From positions 248,001-312,000 of the forward strand of contig NZ_FOWZ01000004.1 in the NCBI RefSeq assembly GCF_900115585.1: a stretch of 64,000 nt of DNA, read 5' to 3'. This document shows positions 24,717 to 34,179 of the stretch, piece after piece (the first letter of the stretch is position 1; every line of letters begins with the position of its first letter). Below the pieces are notes generated by a model. It did not search any database, was not told the DNA's origin, and saw nothing but the letters and a program-made list of their open reading frames with translations. Origin of the DNA: Qipengyuania nanhaisediminis (GTDB lineage: Bacteria; Pseudomonadota; Alphaproteobacteria; Sphingomonadales; Sphingomonadaceae). Both the position numbers and the translations under genes were made by a program.

Positions 24717-26087
24717 TCAGAAGCTGTACTTGTAGACCCGCTTTATGTCGCCGCCCCATTCGCTGTGATAGCGATCGAGCAGGACCTGGGCCGGCACCTT
24801 GCCGCTGGCGACAATCTCGTCGAGCGTTTCGAGGAAGCCGGTTTCGTTGTCGCCCGAAGTATTCAGCCTGCCGCGTGCAGCAAGGCCCGATCGGGCCACG
24901 GCGAGCACCTCTTTCGCCATGTCGCGCAGCTTTCCGCCACCGGGGATCGGCGCATCGAGCGCAAGCTTCGGCACCGCGTTCCGCAGGTTTTCGCGCTCTT
25001 CCATCGTCCAGTCCTTGACGAGGTCCCACGCCGCATCGAGCGCGCCCTGGTCGTAGAGCAGGCCGACCCAGAACGCGGGAAGGGCGCAGATGCGGCTCCA
25101 CGGGCCGCCATCCGCCCCGCGCATCTCGAGGAAGCTTTTCAGACGCACTTCGGGGAAGGCGGTGGAAAGGTGATCCCACCAGTCGCTCTGCGTCGGCTTT
25201 TCACCCGGCAGGATGGACAGCTTGCCTTCGAGAAAATCGCGGAAGCTAAGGCCCGCAGCATCGAGGTATTTTCCGTCGCGGAAGACGAAATACATCGGCA
25301 CGTCGAGCATGTAGTCGACCCAGCGTTCGTAGCCGAAGCCGTCCTCGAACACGAAGGGCAGCATGCCGGTGCGATGCGGATCGGTGTCGGACCAGATGTG
25401 GCTGCGATAGGACAGGTAACCGTTAGGTTTCCCTTCCGTGAAAGGCGAATTGGCAAACAGGGCCGTTGCCAGCGGCTGGAGCGCAAGACCGGTGCGGAAT
25501 TTCTGCACCATGTCCGCTTCGGAGGAATAGTCGAGGTTCACCTGGATCGTGCAGGTTCGCAGCATCATGTCGAGGCCGAGGCTGCCGACGCGCGGCATGT
25601 GGCGCATCATGATCTCGTAGCGGCCCTTGGGCATGATCGGCAGCTGTTCGCGGGTCTTGTCCGGCCACATGCCGAGGCCGAGGAAGCCCACACCGCAATC
25701 TTCGCCTACGCGCTTCACCTGGTCGAGGTGCCGTCCGGTTTCGGCGCAGGTCTGGTGCAGGTTTTCCAGCGGCGCGCCGGATAGCTCAAGCTGGCCTGCG
25801 GGTTCGAGGCTGACTGTGCCATCTTCGCCGCGCATGGCGATGACCTTGCCGCCTTCCTCCACCGGCTCCCAGCCGAACTGGCGCAAGGACATCAGGATAT
25901 CGCGAATGCCGCCGGGTTCGTCATAGGAAGGCGCGCGGAAATCGTCGCGGCGGAACACCAGCTTTTCGTGCTCGGTCCCAATGCGCCAGTCGGCCTTGGG
26001 CTTTTCGCCAGCCTGCATCGGGGCGACCAATTGGTCGCGCGATTCGATGATCGGGTCTTCCTTGGCGGAGGTGTCGCGCGTGCTCAT
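24717..26087 (-). CDS. gshA: glutamate-cysteine ligase, plant/alphaproteobacterial type
   Basis: 456 aa. Makes gamma-glutamylcysteine, the first step of glutathione synthesis. The type is the GCS2-like class shared by plants and alphaproteobacteria: WRIGTEHEKLVFR, SLEPAGQLELSGAPLENLHQTC, MPKGRYEIMMRHMPRVGSLGLDMMLRTCTIQVNLD and YLSYRSHIWSDTDPHRTGMLPF. The C-terminus ends KRVYKYSF, as in relatives. It is divergent in class from E. coli GshA. gshB is not in the window. The ABM-domain gene follows in the same direction. Confidence 0.95.
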   Translation of the reverse strand: MSTRDTSAKEDPIIESRDQLVAPMQAGEKPKADWRIGTEHEKLVFRRDDFRAPSYDEPGGIRDILMSLRQFGWEPVEEGGKVIAMRGEDGTVSLEPAGQLELSGAPLENLHQTCAETGRHLDQVKRVGEDCGVGFLGLGMWPDKTREQLPIMPKGRYEIMMRHMPRVGSLGLDMMLRTCTIQVNLDYSSEADMVQKFRTGLALQPLATALFANSPFTEGKPNGYLSYRSHIWSDTDPHRTGMLPFVFEDGFGYERWVDYMLDVPMYFVFRDGKYLDAAGLSFRDFLEGKLSILPGEKPTQSDWWDHLSTAFPEVRLKSFLEMRGADGGPWSRICALPAFWVGLLYDQGALDAAWDLVKDWTMEERENLRNAVPKLALDAPIPGGGKLRDMAKEVLAVARSGLAARGRLNTSGDNETGFLETLDEIVASGKVPAQVLLDRYHSEWGGDIKRVYKYSF

Positions 26088-26127
26088 TGGGTGGCGTTAG
26101 AAAACCCAATCCCGCTGCGCAAAGGAA

Positions 26128-26883
26128 TTATTCCTCGTCGATCCAGTCGCCTGCCTCTGCCATCCACACGGCTATTCCTGCAATGGCAGCGGTTTCGCCG
26201 CGCAAGATGCGCGGACCGAGACCGATCGGGCGGGCATTGGGGTGGGCGCGGATCGCCTCTCGCTCCGCATCGTCGAAGCCGCCTTCGGGCCCGGTGAGCA
26301 GCGCTGCCGGACCGTCCGCATAGCAGAAGGCGTCGGCCACCGGTTCGCCGCCTTCCTCGTCGGCGAAGAACAGGAGGCGGTCTTCGGGCCAGTCGCGCAG
26401 GAGGGCGTCGAGCTTCACCGGCTCTGCCACCTTGGGCAGGGCGGTGCGGGCACATTGTTCGGCTGCTTCGGTGACGATGGCGGATGCGCGATCGAGGTTG
26501 AGCTTGTCTGCAACGCAGCGCCGCGTGACGACCGGCGCGATCCGGTCGACGCCGAGCTCGGTCGCTTTTTCGAGCACCAGGTCGAAGCGGTCTTTCTTCA
26601 GCAGCGCAGGGCACAGCCAGAAATCCGGTACCGGCTCGCGGGGGCGCTGGTGATGGGTCGGCTGCAGGGTCACATGACGCTTGCCCGCTTCGACCACTTC
26701 GGCGGCCCATTCCCCGGTCACGTCGTCGCACAGGATCACCGCATCGCCGGGGGATACCCGCATGACCTTGGTCAGGTAGTGCGCCTGATTGCCCTCTATC
26801 TGAACGGTCGTATGGTTCGAAAGCTCGGTTTCGACAAACAGGCGGGGAGCGCTCTTGGGCGGCCAGGCGGGTGTTGCAGGCAT
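26128..26883 (-). CDS. rsmE: 16S rRNA m3U1498 methyltransferase RsmE
   Basis: 251 aa from ATG 26883 (MPATPAWPP). SPOUT-class enzyme methylating U1498 of 16S rRNA with SAM. The N-terminal PUA-like domain has HYLTKVMRVSPGDAVILCD; the C-terminal knot has LVLEKATELGVDRIAPVVTRR, LLTGPEGGFDDAEREAI and LGPRILRGETAAIAGIA. The first about 20 residues are a proline-rich extension. It is divergent from ubiA with a 39-bp spacer, so their promoters must overlap. Confidence 0.95.
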   Translation of the reverse strand: MPATPAWPPKSAPRLFVETELSNHTTVQIEGNQAHYLTKVMRVSPGDAVILCDDVTGEWAAEVVEAGKRHVTLQPTHHQRPREPVPDFWLCPALLKKDRFDLVLEKATELGVDRIAPVVTRRCVADKLNLDRASAIVTEAAEQCARTALPKVAEPVKLDALLRDWPEDRLLFFADEEGGEPVADAFCYADGPAALLTGPEGGFDDAEREAIRAHPNARPIGLGPRILRGETAAIAGIAVWMAEAGDWIDEE

Positions 26884-26922
26884 GGCTAGCCTGTTGGCGT
26901 CTCGCGCATTAGGAAGCAAGCG

Positions 26923-27840
26923 ATGAACGACAGCCCCGCAACCCAGCAGATCGTCCCCGACAGCGAACATCGCGGTCTGGTCGAGCTCCTGCCGCAATTG
27001 CCGCGCGATCTTGCGATGCTGGCGCGGTTCGACCGGCCAATCGGCTGGTGGCTGCTGTTCTGGCCCTGCGCATGGGGCGTGTGGCTGGCAGGCGCAGGCT
27101 GGCAGTTCGCGCTGCTCGGGTGGCTGCTGCTCGGCAGCATCGCCATGCGCGGCGCGGGCTGCGTCTACAACGACATCGTCGATGCCAAGCTCGACCGGCA
27201 AGTGGCGCGCACCGCCAGCCGCCCGGTGGCGAGCGGGCGTGTGTCGAAGAAACTTGCATGGGGCTGGCTGGTCACGCTGAGCCTCGTCGGGCTTGTCGTC
27301 CTGTTGCAACTGGAGCCGCTGGCGCAGATGGTCGCGCTGGCAAGCCTCGCGCTGGTCGCGGCCTATCCCTTCATGAAACGGATCACCTGGTGGCCGCAGG
27401 CGTGGCTCGGCATGGTCTTCACCTGGGGGCTGCTGGTCGGCTTCACCCATTTCCGCGCGGACAATCTCGACGCGCTCGCTGCCATGTATGCAGGCGCCGC
27501 GCTGTGGGTGATCGGATACGATACGATCTACGCCATGCAGGACCGTGAAGACGACGCGCTTGTCGGCATCCGCTCGTCCGCGCTGCGCCTGGGTGGCAGG
27601 GTGCGCGGGGGAGTGACGCTGTTTTATGCCGGGGCCGTTGCCCTTTGGGCACTCGCATTCTGGCTCTACCGGGCCGACTGGATTGCGCTGCTGGCCTTGC
27701 TACCCGCTGCCGCGCACCTCGCATGGCAAGTCGCCACCCTCGATGGCGAAGATCCTGACAACCCGCTCGACCGTTTCCGCGCCAACCGCTGGACCGGCGC
27801 GCTGGTCGCAGCGGCCTGTTTCGTGGTGGGCAACGCGTGA
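26923..27840 (+). CDS. ubiA: 4-hydroxybenzoate polyprenyltransferase
   Basis: 305 aa, integral membrane protein of the UbiA family that attaches the polyprenyl chain to 4-hydroxybenzoate in ubiquinone synthesis. Two Asp-rich Mg-prenyl-diphosphate motifs are seen: NDIVDAKLD (residues 83-91) and, in the second half, YAMQDREDDALVG. The arginine patch TASRPVASGRVS follows the first motif as usual. About eight to nine helices. The fsa/transaldolase gene follows after 87 bp. Confidence 0.95.
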   Translation: MNDSPATQQIVPDSEHRGLVELLPQLPRDLAMLARFDRPIGWWLLFWPCAWGVWLAGAGWQFALLGWLLLGSIAMRGAGCVYNDIVDAKLDRQVARTASRPVASGRVSKKLAWGWLVTLSLVGLVVLLQLEPLAQMVALASLALVAAYPFMKRITWWPQAWLGMVFTWGLLVGFTHFRADNLDALAAMYAGAALWVIGYDTIYAMQDREDDALVGIRSSALRLGGRVRGGVTLFYAGAVALWALAFWLYRADWIALLALLPAAAHLAWQVATLDGEDPDNPLDRFRANRWTGALVAAACFVVGNA

Positions 27841-27856
27841 GCCGCGGCGGCCAAGC

Positions 27857-27887
27857 CTTGACTCATAGCCCGCAATCGCCTTGCAGC
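27857..27887 (+). promoter_or_regulatory. weak promoter candidate before the transaldolase gene
   Basis: CTTGAC at 27857-27862 is a full -35 match, but the best -10 at normal spacing (near TTGCAG, 27880-27885) is poor. I report it as the only promoter-like signal in the 87-bp gap between ubiA and 27928. Confidence 0.3.
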
Positions 27888-27927
27888 GGGTAACACCTTT
27901 TCTCGCCTTTTTGCGGAGCGCACTCCC

Positions 27928-28587
27928 ATGAAATTCTTCGTCGACACTGCCGACATCGCCGACATCAAGGAAATGGCCGACACCGGCCTGCTCGACGGGG
28001 TGACGACCAATCCCTCGCTGATTGCCAAGTCGGGTCGCGATTTCATGGAAGTGACCAAGGAAATCTGCGGCCTAACCGATGGTCCGGTCAGCGCCGAAGT
28101 CGTCGCGCTCGACCACGAAACCATGATGAAGGAAGCGGAAACCCTGCGCCGGATCGCGGACAATGTCTGCATCAAGGTTCCGCTGACGATCGACGGGCTC
28201 AAGACCTGCAAGAAGCTGACCAGCGACGGCACCATGGTCAATGTGACGCTGTGCTTCTCGGCAAACCAGGCGCTGCTCGCGGCGAAGGCCGGCGCGACCT
28301 TCGTATCGCCCTTCGTGGGCCGTCATGACGACAACGGCTTCGACGGCATGGAACTGATCGCCGATATCGCGCAGATCTATTCCAACTATGGCTTCGACAC
28401 CGAAATCCTCGTCGCTTCGATCCGCAACCCCGTCCACGTACTGCAGAGCGCGCGGATCGGTGCCGATGTCGCCACCATGCCGCCTGCCGTGATCAAGGGC
28501 CTGTTCAAGCACGTCCTGACCGACAAGGGGCTGGAAGGCTTCATCAAGGACTGGGAAAAGACTGGCCAAAGCATCCCGACGTCCTAA
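27928..28587 (+). CDS. fsa: transaldolase / fructose-6-phosphate aldolase family
   Basis: 219 aa, the short (about 220 aa) transaldolase subfamily. Starts [20 protein letters not shown] with the family pattern [13 protein letters not shown]. The Schiff-base lysine is about K83 in NVCIKVPLT, and [26 protein letters not shown] is the TIM-barrel phosphate region. It interconverts pentose-phosphate and glycolytic sugars (transaldolase reaction) or cleaves fructose 6-phosphate; sequence alone does not separate the two. cobT starts 10 bp after its stop, so they may share a message. Confidence 0.93.
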   Translation: MKFFVDTADIADIKEMADTGLLDGVTTNPSLIAKSGRDFMEVTKEICGLTDGPVSAEVVALDHETMMKEAETLRRIADNVCIKVPLTIDGLKTCKKLTSDGTMVNVTLCFSANQALLAAKAGATFVSPFVGRHDDNGFDGMELIADIAQIYSNYGFDTEILVASIRNPVHVLQSARIGADVATMPPAVIKGLFKHVLTDKGLEGFIKDWEKTGQSIPTS

Positions 28588-28597
28588 CTAGGCCTAC

Positions 28598-30424
28598 GTG
28601 ACCGACCAGACACCCCTCGACCGCTTCAAGCAGGCATTGACCGGCACCGCCCGCGCCCTGGCGCAGGAGCCGGAGGTCGAGGTTGCGTGGAGCGCGGACA
28701 GTCCGAGCCAGTCGGGCAAGAACTTCCGCGTTCCGCTTCCCGGTCGCACCTTGCCCAAGGACCAGGCGACCGAGGCACGCGGCTTCGCCGATAGCTTCGC
28801 GCTGCGCCTGCGCCATCATAACGAAGCGCTGCACAATCGCGGCGCGCCTCCCGAACCGATTGCCCGCGCGTGCTACGATGCGATCGAGCAGGTGCGCTAC
28901 GAGGCGATCGGCAGCACGCGTTATTCCGGCATTCGCGACAATCTGGACGCCGCGGTCGAACTCCGCACGGCGAGCGATCCGATCGCGCGCGCCGATGCGG
29001 CAAACGAAGTGCCGCTGCCGACCGCGCTCTCGCTGATGCTGCGCGAGGCGCTGACGGGCGAAGCGATCCCCGAACGCGCGAAAGCAGGCGTCGACATGGT
29101 GCGCAAGGATATCCTGTCGAAGATCGGCAGCGATATGGACGATCTTGCTGGTGCACTCGACGACCAGCGCGCCTTCCAGGACCTGACCATCGAAATGCTC
29201 CGGCATCTCGAACTCACTCTGCCCGATATGCCCGAAGACGAGGGCCGCGAGGACGGTGACGAGGACGAGGGCGATACGCCCGAAGAAGACCAGGATACCG
29301 ACGAGGAAGACGAGGGCGAGGCCCAGCCGCAGGAAACCGACGCGCGCGGCGAAGTCACCGACGGCGAGGCCGATGGCGATGCCGACCAGGACGTCGAGGG
29401 CGAACAGGAAATGTCCGACGGTGATCCCTCGGACGAAGAGGGCGAGGGCATGCAGCCCGTCCGCCCGAACCGCCCGTGGACCGATCTGCCCGAAGATTTC
29501 GACTACCGCGCCTATACCGACAAGTTCGACGAGGTGATCGAGGCGCCCGAGCTGTGCGATCACGAGGAACTGGATCGCCTCCGCGCCTATCTCGACAGCC
29601 AGCTTGCGGGCTTGCAGGGCATCGTTACCCGCCTTGCGAACCGCCTCCAGCGCCGCCTTATGGCGCAACAGAATCGCAGCTGGGATTTCGACCAGGAAGA
29701 AGGCTTGCTCGATGCCGCTCGCCTCACCCGCGTGGTCGTCAGCCCCGGCCATGCGCTGTCCTATAAGATGGAGCGCGATACCGAGTTCAAGGACACCGTC
29801 GTCACCCTTCTGATCGACAATTCGGGCTCGATGCGCGGGCGGCCTATTTCCATTGCCGCAATCAGCGCCGACATCATGGCGCGCACGCTCGAACGCTGCG
29901 GCGTGAAGACCGAAATCCTCGGCTTCACCACCCGTGCGTGGAAAGGCGGACAGAGCCGCGAGGCATGGCTCGCTGATGGCCGCCCTGCCGATCCGGGGCG
30001 CCTCAACGACCTCAGGCACATCATCTACAAGAAGGCCGATGAGCCCTGGCGCCGCGCGCGCCGCAATCTCGGCCTGATGATGCGCGAGGGGCTGCTGAAG
30101 GAAAACATCGACGGCGAGGCGCTGCTCTGGGCGCACAATCGCCTGCTGGCCCGTCCCGAAGACCGCCGCATCCTCATGGTCATCAGCGACGGTGCGCCGG
30201 TCGACGACAGCACGCTGAGCGTCAACCAGGCGGGTTATCTCGAAGGGCACCTCAGGAAGGTGATCGAGTGGATCGAGAAGCAGAGCCCCGTCCAGCTCGC
30301 CGCCATCGGCATCGGCCATGACGTGACCCGCTACTACAAGCGCTCGGTGACAATCATGGACGTGGAACAGCTCGGCGGCACGATTATCGAGCAGCTTGCG
30401 GGATTGTTCGAGGTGGAAAAATAG
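28598..30424 (+). CDS. cobT: cobaltochelatase subunit CobT
   Basis: 608 aa, GTG start at 28598. CobT is the von Willebrand-A-containing subunit of the CobNST cobalt chelatase in aerobic cobalamin synthesis. Order: helical N-terminal domain ([16 protein letters not shown]), a very acidic Asp/Glu/Gly-rich linker (about residues 208-290), a middle domain ([21 protein letters not shown]) and a C-terminal vWA domain. The [14 protein letters not shown] starts at about D407, followed by the thr and [18 protein letters not shown] parts. cobS, its AAA partner, is not in the window. The TAG directly abuts the next ATG. Confidence 0.92.
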   Translation: MTDQTPLDRFKQALTGTARALAQEPEVEVAWSADSPSQSGKNFRVPLPGRTLPKDQATEARGFADSFALRLRHHNEALHNRGAPPEPIARACYDAIEQVRYEAIGSTRYSGIRDNLDAAVELRTASDPIARADAANEVPLPTALSLMLREALTGEAIPERAKAGVDMVRKDILSKIGSDMDDLAGALDDQRAFQDLTIEMLRHLELTLPDMPEDEGREDGDEDEGDTPEEDQDTDEEDEGEAQPQETDARGEVTDGEADGDADQDVEGEQEMSDGDPSDEEGEGMQPVRPNRPWTDLPEDFDYRAYTDKFDEVIEAPELCDHEELDRLRAYLDSQLAGLQGIVTRLANRLQRRLMAQQNRSWDFDQEEGLLDAARLTRVVVSPGHALSYKMERDTEFKDTVVTLLIDNSGSMRGRPISIAAISADIMARTLERCGVKTEILGFTTRAWKGGQSREAWLADGRPADPGRLNDLRHIIYKKADEPWRRARRNLGLMMREGLLKENIDGEALLWAHNRLLARPEDRRILMVISDGAPVDDSTLSVNQAGYLEGHLRKVIEWIEKQSPVQLAAIGIGHDVTRYYKRSVTIMDVEQLGGTIIEQLAGLFEVEK

Positions 30425-30697
30425 ATGGATTGGAGCCTGTTTTTCCTCGGGATTCTGATGATCTTCGGCTCCCTGTCGGGCTTCCGCCGACCGGAAAAGG
30501 ATGTCCATAGCGTCGAGGGTTGGCAGGGGCGGCTTCGCGAATTGAAAGAAGGCGCTGACGAAGCTTACTTCGAGGAGCGCCGGCAATTGGAGGCATATCC
30601 TCCACCGGCTCACGCGACCGCGAAGAACGTAAGGGTTCTCAGCATGATCGGCATAGCCAGCGGCGTTGTTCTCATGATCGCGGCATTTTTCTCATGA
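30425..30697 (+). CDS. small two-helix membrane protein of unknown function
   Basis: 90 aa. The ATG at 30425 follows the cobT stop with no spacer, and its own stop overlaps the nitroreductase start (ATGA at 30694), so it is firmly inside a cobT-nitroreductase operon. Helices at residues about 3-18 (LFFLGILMIFGSLSG) and 68-89 (LSMIGIASGVVLMIAAFFS) flank a charged middle part (ELKEGADEAYFEERRQLEAYPPP). No family recognised. Confidence 0.8.
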   Translation: MDWSLFFLGILMIFGSLSGFRRPEKDVHSVEGWQGRLRELKEGADEAYFEERRQLEAYPPPAHATAKNVRVLSMIGIASGVVLMIAAFFS

Positions 30698-31368
30698 CCC
30701 CCACCGAAGCCGTCCAGTCCCGCCGCTCCGTCCGCGCTTTCACCGACCAGCCGGTCGACCGCGAAACGCTCGCCCGCATTCTCGAAAAGGCGCAGCGATC
30801 ACCGTCGGGCGGCAATGTCCAGCCGTGGAATGCCGTCATCCTCACCGGCGAGCCGATGCAGGCGCTGTTCGACCGGGTGGCGCAGGAATTTCCCAAGGGG
30901 CGCGCGGCGCTGAAGCCCGAATACGATATCTATCCCAAGGACCTCGACGGGGCCTACGAGGAGCGCCGCTTCGGCGTGGGCGAGGATATGTACGCGGCGC
31001 TCGATATCAGCCGCGAGGACAAGGCCAAGCGCCTCATGTGGTTCGCCAACAACTTCCGCGCCTTCGGTGCGCCGGTGCTGATGCTGGTCCACACGCCCAA
31101 ATACATGGGCCCGCCGCAGTGGAGCGATATCGGCATGTGGCTGCAGACCATCATGCTGCTGCTGCGCGAGGAAGGGCTCGATAGCTGCGCGCAGGAAGCA
31201 TGGGCCGCCTACAGTCCGCAGGTGCGCGAGATGGTCGACATTCCCGAAGACCACATCTTCTTCTGCGGCATGGCTATCGGGTATCGCGATCCGGATGCTC
31301 CGGTGAACCGGTTCGATGTGAAACGTGCGCCGCTGGAAGAATCCGTGCGCTGGGAGGGTTGGCAGTAA
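30694..31368 (+). CDS. nitroreductase family protein
   Basis: 224 aa, FMN-dependent nitroreductase fold. MTPTEAVQSRRSVRAFTDQPVDRE contains the RRS(V/I)R FMN contact, RSPSGGNVQPWNAVIL the second FMN loop, and DIGMWLQTIMLLLREEGLDSCAQEAW the typical C-terminal helix. It likely reduces nitro compounds, quinones or flavins with NAD(P)H. Translationally coupled to the 90-aa membrane protein. The FMN-site architecture also overlaps with BluB-type enzymes, but the BluB length and C-terminus differ; nitroreductase is the better call. Confidence 0.88.
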   Translation: MTPTEAVQSRRSVRAFTDQPVDRETLARILEKAQRSPSGGNVQPWNAVILTGEPMQALFDRVAQEFPKGRAALKPEYDIYPKDLDGAYEERRFGVGEDMYAALDISREDKAKRLMWFANNFRAFGAPVLMLVHTPKYMGPPQWSDIGMWLQTIMLLLREEGLDSCAQEAWAAYSPQVREMVDIPEDHIFFCGMAIGYRDPDAPVNRFDVKRAPLEESVRWEGWQ

Positions 31369-31394
31369 GCGCGCCGCGACCTAATGGCCTGCGC

Positions 31395-32840
31395 ATGACC
31401 GAAACGCCGCTCAAGCTGTTCAACTCGCTCACCCGCGAGATCGAGACTTTCACCCCCGTCCACCCGGGCGAGGCGCGCGTCTATTCCTGTGGCCCGACGG
31501 TCTACAATTACCAGCACATCGGCAATATGCGCGCCTACGTGTTCTCCGACACGCTGGGCCGCGTGCTGCGCTGGAAGGGCTATGACCTCACCCATGTGAT
31601 CAACATCACCGATGTCGGCCACCTCACCTCCGATGCGGACGAGGGCGAGGACAAGATGGAGAAGATGGCGGCCAAGGCAGGCAAGTCCGCCTGGGATATC
31701 GCCAAATTCTACCAGGAAGATTTCGAGCGCGACCTTGCCCGGCTGAACATCACCGGCAAGCAGCACCCGCGCGCCACCGAATATGTCGAGCCGATGATCG
31801 AGTGGGGCAAGCGGATCGCGGACAAGCACTGCTACGAACTCGACAGCGGCCTCTATTTCGATGTCTCGACCGTCGACGATTACGGCCGCCTCGCCCGTGC
31901 GGTTACGGAGGAAGGCGAAGGCCGGATCAACGCCGTGGAGGGCAAGCGAAATGCCGCCGACTTCGCCATCTGGCGGAAGACACCCGAGGGCGAGACGCGG
32001 CAGATGGAATGGGACAGCCCCTGGGGCAAGGGCGCGCCCGGCTGGCACCTCGAATGCTCGGTTATGGGTGAGGCACTGCTTGGCTTCCCCTTCGACATTC
32101 ACACCGGCGGGATCGACCACCGAGAGATCCACCACCCGAACGAGATCGCGCAGAACCAGGCCTATTGCTGCACGAACGGTCTCGACAATGCCGAGAACAG
32201 CGGCGCGCGCATCTGGATGCACAACAACTTCCTCGTCGAGCGCAGCGGCAAGATGTCGAAGAGCTCGGGCGAGTTCCTGCGCCTGCAACTGCTGGTTGAC
32301 AAGGGCTACCACCCGCTCGCCTACCGCATGATGTGCCTGCAGGCGCATTACCGCAGCGAACTGGAGTTCAGCTGGGAAGGGCTGGGCGCGGCGCTCACCC
32401 GCCTCAAACGGATCGTGATGGCTGTGGAGCGGCTGAAGGACGAAGCGGCTGGCGACCCCTCGCACCAGAAGTTCGCACCGATGCGTGAGAAATTTGCGAG
32501 CGCGATCTCCGATGATCTCAACACCTCCGTCGCGCTGGTGGCGCTTGAAGAAGCGTTGGCAGTCAAGAAGGTCGACGGCGGGGTGAAGCGCGCCGTGATC
32601 GAGGATATGGACCGCGTGCTCGGTCTCGACCTGTTCGATCTCTCTCGCGAAGACCTTCGCATCCGTCCCGCCTCGGCCGAAATCACCGAAGCCGAAATCG
32701 AAGCGGAACTCATCCGCCGCAAAGAAGCCAAGGTTGCGAAGGATTATGCGACTTCCGATGCCATCCGCGCCAGCCTCGCCGCCAAGGGTGTCGAGGTGAT
32801 GGACGGCGATCCGCTCGGCTGGGAGTGGAAGCTGGGCTAA
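31395..32840 (+). CDS. cysS: cysteinyl-tRNA synthetase
   Basis: 481 aa from ATG 31395 (MTETPLKLFNSLTRE). Class I synthetase. The ATP motif HIGH is HIGN here (QHIGNMRAY, residues 41-44), as in several CysRS. The zinc cysteine is about C32 in YSCGPTVYNY, with further ligands in the GWHLECSVM region and the HHPNEIAQNQA stretch. The KMSKS motif is intact (SGKMSKSSGEF). The C-terminal DALR-like helical domain ends LGWEWKLG. It is 27 bp downstream of the nitroreductase. Confidence 0.97.
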   Translation: MTETPLKLFNSLTREIETFTPVHPGEARVYSCGPTVYNYQHIGNMRAYVFSDTLGRVLRWKGYDLTHVINITDVGHLTSDADEGEDKMEKMAAKAGKSAWDIAKFYQEDFERDLARLNITGKQHPRATEYVEPMIEWGKRIADKHCYELDSGLYFDVSTVDDYGRLARAVTEEGEGRINAVEGKRNAADFAIWRKTPEGETRQMEWDSPWGKGAPGWHLECSVMGEALLGFPFDIHTGGIDHREIHHPNEIAQNQAYCCTNGLDNAENSGARIWMHNNFLVERSGKMSKSSGEFLRLQLLVDKGYHPLAYRMMCLQAHYRSELEFSWEGLGAALTRLKRIVMAVERLKDEAAGDPSHQKFAPMREKFASAISDDLNTSVALVALEEALAVKKVDGGVKRAVIEDMDRVLGLDLFDLSREDLRIRPASAEITEAEIEAELIRRKEAKVAKDYATSDAIRASLAAKGVEVMDGDPLGWEWKLG

Positions 32841-32880
32841 GTTGCGGTTAGGGACTTATCGGCAAGAGGAGAGTCCCCCG

Positions 32881-33819
32881 ATGACAAAAGCCGTGATGTC
32901 CGCCCTGATTCGCCCGTTGGTGGAGCCGCGCCTGCCCGATTGGGTCGAGCCGCTATGGTTCATGACCAAGGAACAGGCGCTGGAAATGGCGCCCGAGGCC
33001 GAGATCGGCTGGTTCGACCTCAACGACAAGGAGCCGATGATCGAGATCGCGAAGGCCGCGACCAATCTCAAATGGCTGAACTCGATCTACGCCGGCCTGG
33101 ATTTCATGCCGCTGGACCTCCTGCAGGAGCGCGGGGTCACGGTTACGAACGGCGTCGGCATCAACGCCATCACCATCGCCGAATATGTTGTCATGCTGAT
33201 GCTCGCCCATGCCAAGGGGTACCGCGAGGTGGTGCGTGCGCAGGAGCGGCACGACTGGCTGCTCGACAGCCCCGGCAAGCGCGAGCTTTCGGGGGAGCGC
33301 GTGCTCCTGGTTGGTCTCGGCGCGATCGGCGGGCTTATCAAGACCCGGCTCGAGGCGTTCGACATGACGGTGGTGCCCGTTCGCCGCTCGGGCGGGGAAG
33401 GGAACCTGCGCCCCGGCGAATGGCGCGAGAAGCTTGGCGAGTTCGATTGGGTAATCCTGGCAGTGCCGTCCACCGACGAAACCAAGGGCATGATCGGCGC
33501 ATCGGAACTCGCGGCCATGCGCCCCAATGCCGTGCTCGTGAACATCGCGCGCGGCGACGTGGTGGAACAAGATGCGCTGGTCGAGGCATTGCAGGCAAAG
33601 AAAATCGAAGCCGCCTTGCTCGACGTGACCGATCCCGAGCCGCTGCCCGAAGATCATCCGCTGTGGGATCTCGAAAATGCGCAGGTCACGATGCACCTGT
33701 CGGGCCGCGCGCAGACCAAGATGTTCCAGCGCAGCGCCGACAGGTTCGTCGAGAATCTCGAACGGTGGCACAAGGGCGAACCGGTCGCTCCGCAGATGGA
33801 CCTTGCCGCCGGTTACTGA
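32881..33819 (+). CDS. D-2-hydroxyacid dehydrogenase family protein
   Basis: 312 aa from ATG 32881, behind GAGGAGAG; an earlier start at 32842 lacks a ribosome site. The Rossmann domain has LLVGLGAIGGLIKTRL. The catalytic Arg sits in NIARGDVVEQDAL, Glu in DVTDPEPLPEDHPLW and His in MHLSGRAQTKMF, matching the R-E-H triad of NAD-dependent 2-hydroxyacid dehydrogenases. The sequence after the GxGxxG strand (PVRRSGGEG) favours NADP over NAD, since it lacks the usual acidic residue. The substrate is unknown. Its stop abuts the next minus-strand stop (TGATCA). Confidence 0.87.
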   Translation: MTKAVMSALIRPLVEPRLPDWVEPLWFMTKEQALEMAPEAEIGWFDLNDKEPMIEIAKAATNLKWLNSIYAGLDFMPLDLLQERGVTVTNGVGINAITIAEYVVMLMLAHAKGYREVVRAQERHDWLLDSPGKRELSGERVLLVGLGAIGGLIKTRLEAFDMTVVPVRRSGGEGNLRPGEWREKLGEFDWVILAVPSTDETKGMIGASELAAMRPNAVLVNIARGDVVEQDALVEALQAKKIEAALLDVTDPEPLPEDHPLWDLENAQVTMHLSGRAQTKMFQRSADRFVENLERWHKGEPVAPQMDLAAGY

Positions 33820-34179
33820 TCAGGCGTCTTCGAGCAGGAGCAGCTCGCACTGAACCACCAGTCGCGGGTCGGGCATGATGCGGTGGTCGACCTCGCTCAC
33901 CCCGGCATCGGCAACCAGCTGTCCGGCGAGCATGAATTCATGATCGGGCAGGGCGGCGATGAACCGCTCGCCCGCTTCCACCGCATCCTCGCCAGCAAAG
34001 AGGATGGAGAGGCTGTGCCGTGTGCCTGCGAAGGTAATGCTCGCCCACGCTTTCTCCGTGTGCGTCAGGACTTGCCCCTGGTGCTCGCCAAGCGCGATCA
34101 GGACGTCTCGCAGGCGGTCGCCCGAACTGCGGCGCGGACGCACGGGTTTCGTGCGGGGAGGTTTGCATTCAACCGACAT
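33820..34179 (-). CDS. conserved hypothetical protein, coupled to small HTH-like gene
   Basis: 119 aa from ATG 34179 with a near-perfect ribosome site (AGGAGGCG). Basic N-terminus (PPRTKPVRPRRSSGDRL), then a compact alpha/beta domain: LRDVLIALGEHQGQVLTHTEKAWASITFAGTRHSLSILF, VEAGERFIAALPDHEFML, and ending VVQCELLLLEDA. No family recognised. It overlaps the upstream 71-aa gene by 11 bp (34169-34179), which implies translational coupling. Both face the S24 regulator at 34560. Confidence 0.82.
   Translation of the reverse strand: MSVECKPPRTKPVRPRRSSGDRLRDVLIALGEHQGQVLTHTEKAWASITFAGTRHSLSILFAGEDAVEAGERFIAALPDHEFMLAGQLVADAGVSEVDHRIMPDPRLVVQCELLLLEDA

Noticed and set aside
28544..30613. 689-codon open frame on the minus strand opposite cobT
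   Set aside because: It is the complement of a high-GC gene with strong CobT motifs; the translated sequence has no domain pattern and is full of His/Ala/Gly runs typical of antisense frames.
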